From positions 1 through 42,095 of the forward strand of contig DUOJ01000084.1 in the NCBI GenBank assembly GCA_012838895.1: a stretch of DNA of 42,095 bases, in the 5' to 3' direction. Below, piece by piece: positions 39,997 through 42,095 of the stretch. The DNA is from Spirochaetales bacterium (GTDB taxonomy: Bacteria; Spirochaetota; Spirochaetia; Sphaerochaetales; Sphaerochaetaceae). The first letter of the stretch is position 1, and each line of letters starts with the position of its first letter. The notes beneath the pieces were generated by a model, which worked only from the letters and a program-made list of their open reading frames with translations, did no database searches and was not told the DNA's origin. Position numbers and translations under genes: made by a program.

Positions 39997-41661
39997 ATGA
40001 AAACAGGAAAGATCACAAAAGAAGATCTCATGAAAATGGACAAGGAGGAAATGGCATCACTTGTCATAAATCTCTCTTCCATCATACAGGCTCAATCTGA
40101 GGAAATCGCTAATCTCAAAGAGTTATATAAGCTGAAGACTGCAGAACGATATATCCCCTCCTCTGAACAGATGGGATGGTTGTTCCAAGAGTTGGAAATC
40201 CTTGATGCAGTCTTGGCTATGGACCCTCAAGAGGAAGAGACCTCTGAAGTTGCCTCTCATACCAGAAAGAAGAGAAAACGCCTCAATGCATGCACTGCCC
40301 CGGCAGATACTCCGGTGTGTGATGTATTTCATAACGAAGATGCTACAGAGAGTATTGTAGGGAAAGATGGTATTGCCTATAAGCGAGTAGAAGATAAGGT
40401 AGTAGATAAGATTGCTATTATCCCTCGTAAGGTAGTTGTTGAGCGTCACCATTATCCTCAGTACAAAACGGTAGACGTTGATGCTGGACAGGATAATAAC
40501 AAGATAATCCTCTATCCCAGTGCCAGTGCAGCATTGGGAGCGAGCCCCAGCATTGTAAGTGATGTAGTGCTTAGTAAGTTTGATGACCATCTTCCTCTTT
40601 ATCGACAGGAAGAGATCTTTGCCAGGGAAGGCTTCTTCCTCTCGCGCCAGAAGCTGGCCTCCTGGGTGATTCGTTACTACGAAGACCTGTTGCCCTTCGC
40701 CAGTTACTATAGAAAGCAGGTCTATCAATCTGCATTCTTGAGTAAAGATGAGACGAGGGTCACTGTACTGGATGTGAAGGGATCTACAGGAAAGCCTTCG
40801 ACCAATGGTTTCATGTACATCACCATAGCAGATACCTTTGATGAGGCTACAGGTAATACCCGCTCGTTGGTATTGTTGGATTATATACAAGGACGTTCGC
40901 GTGAGGTTCTTTTTGAAGATATTGAGCGCTATGGATATAGAGGGTATCTCCTCACCGATGGATTGAATGGGTATCTTTCTTATCCTAGTGACAAACACTG
41001 CGTTTGTTGGGTACATGCAGTACGGAAGCTGAAGCAGCTTCTGAAGGTCAACAAAAAGAATGTTCATGCCCTTCGTATTATCAATGAAGCGGCAAAGCTT
41101 TATAAAATTGATGAGCGGTATCGCAAGATGCTCAAATCCAAAGAGATTGATGCAGAGACTTTCCTCTCTCTCAGAAGAGAAGAATCGGAGAAAGTCATCG
41201 ACACCATCTATGAGATTGTTGATGAAGTGAGACAATTTTACAGCCATGCTGGGGCAATAGGCGATGCTGTTAGCTACCTTGAGAATTATCGAATCTATAT
41301 GAAGAACTACCTTGATGTGGTAGAGGCCACACCTTCGACCAACGCGAACGAGAGGGTGGCGAAATCCTTCGCGCTTGGCAGGCGAAATTGGCTGTTTGCC
41401 CAAACCGTAGACGGTGCTGATGCCTCTGCCTTCTTCTTCTCGATAATTGAAACTGCAAAGCGAGCAGGCCTGAGAGCAGATGATTATCTTGAGGCCATCT
41501 GCACCTTTGGACCCGGAACCAAGAGCGAGGCCGAGTGGGAGGCATTGATGCCTGATAAGGTTGATTTGACTAGGCTCAATGAGTGGCGTGAGCGCCGCCT
41601 CAATGCAAAACCTGATTCCAATCGCGAAAAGCCGTACCATTTCGTCGGTGCCACTCGCTGA
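39997..41661 (+). CDS. tnpC: IS66-family DDE transposase TnpC
   Basis: 554 residues: N-terminal leucine-zipper-like helix and divergent zinc-finger region (1-130), then the DDE_Tnp_IS66 domain (LSKDETRVTVLD, LTDGLNGYLSY, CWVHAVRKLK) and the C-terminal TNANERVAKSFALGRRNWLFA with the catalytic glutamate, ending in the IS66_C tail. The frame appears intact. No good ribosome-binding site at 39997, so translation may be coupled or start slightly later. Confidence 0.93.
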   Translation: MKTGKITKEDLMKMDKEEMASLVINLSSIIQAQSEEIANLKELYKLKTAERYIPSSEQMGWLFQELEILDAVLAMDPQEEETSEVASHTRKKRKRLNACTAPADTPVCDVFHNEDATESIVGKDGIAYKRVEDKVVDKIAIIPRKVVVERHHYPQYKTVDVDAGQDNNKIILYPSASAALGASPSIVSDVVLSKFDDHLPLYRQEEIFAREGFFLSRQKLASWVIRYYEDLLPFASYYRKQVYQSAFLSKDETRVTVLDVKGSTGKPSTNGFMYITIADTFDEATGNTRSLVLLDYIQGRSREVLFEDIERYGYRGYLLTDGLNGYLSYPSDKHCVCWVHAVRKLKQLLKVNKKNVHALRIINEAAKLYKIDERYRKMLKSKEIDAETFLSLRREESEKVIDTIYEIVDEVRQFYSHAGAIGDAVSYLENYRIYMKNYLDVVEATPSTNANERVAKSFALGRRNWLFAQTVDGADASAFFFSIIETAKRAGLRADDYLEAICTFGPGTKSEAEWEALMPDKVDLTRLNEWRERRLNAKPDSNREKPYHFVGATR

Positions 41662-41664
41662 CAT

Positions 41665-42012
41665 TCAAAGTGATTCATTGCTTGCAGCCCTGATGTTCTT
41701 CAGCAGGGCTAGCAGAGCATCTTCACCTAATACCTCAATTTTTGCTCCATAGTAGTCAATGGTAATAATTTGACGAGCTGTGGTTATTGTATTACGGCTC
41801 ACCTTACCTAAGTCGACCAGCTGGGTGTGCTTTGGTGTGCTGGCTGCTTTGGTTGCAATTCGTTCCCGGACAGCCAGCCATCCATAGAAGGTCCCTCTGG
41901 GGATGTCTGCCATGATGGCATATCTTTGGTAGGAGCCTCCGGTTTTGACAAATTCGTCCGCTTTTATGAGATGATTCAGTTTCTCGCTCACTTCATATGT
42001 CCTGTCGCCCAT
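41665..42012 (-). CDS. tnpA: IS66 TnpA-like protein encoded in reverse at the right end
   Basis: 115 residues with an HTH-like segment (YQRYAIMADIPRGTFYGWLA) and a C-terminal IDYYGAKIEVLGEDALLALL that match the IS66 TnpA layout (helix-turn-helix plus GADxALL-type tail). GGGAGG precedes ATG 42012. In canonical IS66 elements tnpA is upstream of tnpB on the same strand; here it is convergent with tnpC, 3 bp from its stop. Confidence 0.7.
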   Translation of the reverse strand: MGDRTYEVSEKLNHLIKADEFVKTGGSYQRYAIMADIPRGTFYGWLAVRERIATKAASTPKHTQLVDLGKVSRNTITTARQIITIDYYGAKIEVLGEDALLALLKNIRAASNESL

Positions 42013-42095
42013 AGGTTATTCCTCCCTAAACTTAGACTATGACCAGTCTAACAACGGAGAGTAAAAGGATTAATACCAATTTATAGAGCGCTTAC

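Larger units (their letters stand above)
39505..42095 (+). mobile_element. Complete IS66-family insertion sequence, 2591 bp
   Basis: Terminal inverted repeats begin GTAAGCGCTCTATAAAT at 39505-39521 and end with the exact complement at 42079-42095, the last base of the window; GTAAGCG is the usual IS66 terminus. It carries tnpB and tnpC forward and a tnpA-like gene reversed at the right end. The left flank is ATTGCTTT, so an 8-bp duplication of that is expected after 42095. Confidence 0.9.

Noticed and set aside
40123-41664. 513-codon open frame antisense to tnpC
   Set aside because: It mirrors tnpC codon by codon, has no ribosome-binding site or recognisable domain, and tnpC has clear IS66 transposase motifs.
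1-42095. CRISPR array, tRNA or rRNA genes
   Set aside because: I saw no regularly spaced repeats, no tRNA cloverleaf and no rRNA sequence on either strand.

Overview
The window looks like the chromosome of an anaerobic or microaerotolerant diderm bacterium. Evidence for two membranes is a set of outer-membrane barrel proteins and lipoproteins plus an NQR-type membrane complex. Evidence for anaerobic metabolism with oxygen defence is an [FeFe]-hydrogenase, a flavodiiron protein and a Mn-type superoxide dismutase. The gene mix suggests a Spirochaetota-like organism, but that is a low-to-moderate confidence guess because no rRNA or other phylogenetic marker is present.

Layout. 1-1187: 3' part of zwf. 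1184-2624: DUF1858 + DUF438/hemerythrin/PAS pair (minus). 2731-4638: long-chain acyl-CoA synthetase. 4892-6901: membrane PAS/GGDEF/HD-GYP c-di-GMP protein. 6875-11165: NQR operon nqrB-C-D-E-F plus an unknown gene, with no nqrA. 11229-15967: DUF72 / inactive Y-family polymerase (ImuB-like) / DnaE2-like polymerase cassette. 16214-21639: trimeric [FeFe]-hydrogenase hydC-hydB-hydA in which HydB is fused to a GltD-like NAD(P)H module. 21874-23897: tandem universal stress protein and an odd ORF that looks like a sucrose-phosphate-synthase remnant joined to a sucrose-phosphatase domain. 23874-28936: aconitase and a large exported peptidase/propeller/barrel protein. 29068-31024: AT-rich RloA/RloB defence pair whose rloB is broken by one in-frame stop. 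31234-33966: outer-membrane protein, DUF3783 protein, flavodiiron protein and SOD.

From about 34.1 kb the window becomes an accessory region: a lipoprotein gene abutted by an IS1634-like element (about 34593-36305), a frameshifted gene remnant, then a Firmicutes-like cassette (AbrB regulator plus ABC-2 exporter) beside the 3' end of a large serine recombinase. That recombinase is cut by a complete IS66-family element (39505-42095) whose right inverted repeat coincides exactly with the end of the window. This IS66 has tnpA inverted at its far end.

How it fits together: the hydrogenase and the NQR-like pump both handle reduced pyridine nucleotide, H2 and ion gradients. Their promoters, and those of DUF1858 and fadD, carry palindromes or repeats over the -10 or -35 boxes, which suggests control by DNA-binding regulators not encoded here. 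FprA and SOD form an O2/superoxide-removal operon. The DUF72-ImuB-DnaE2 unit has its own promoter and looks like a variant translesion mutasome without ImuA. The strongest candidates for something new are this mutasome variant, the NqrA-less NQR operon, the HydB-GltD fusion and the SPS-remnant/SPP ORF.
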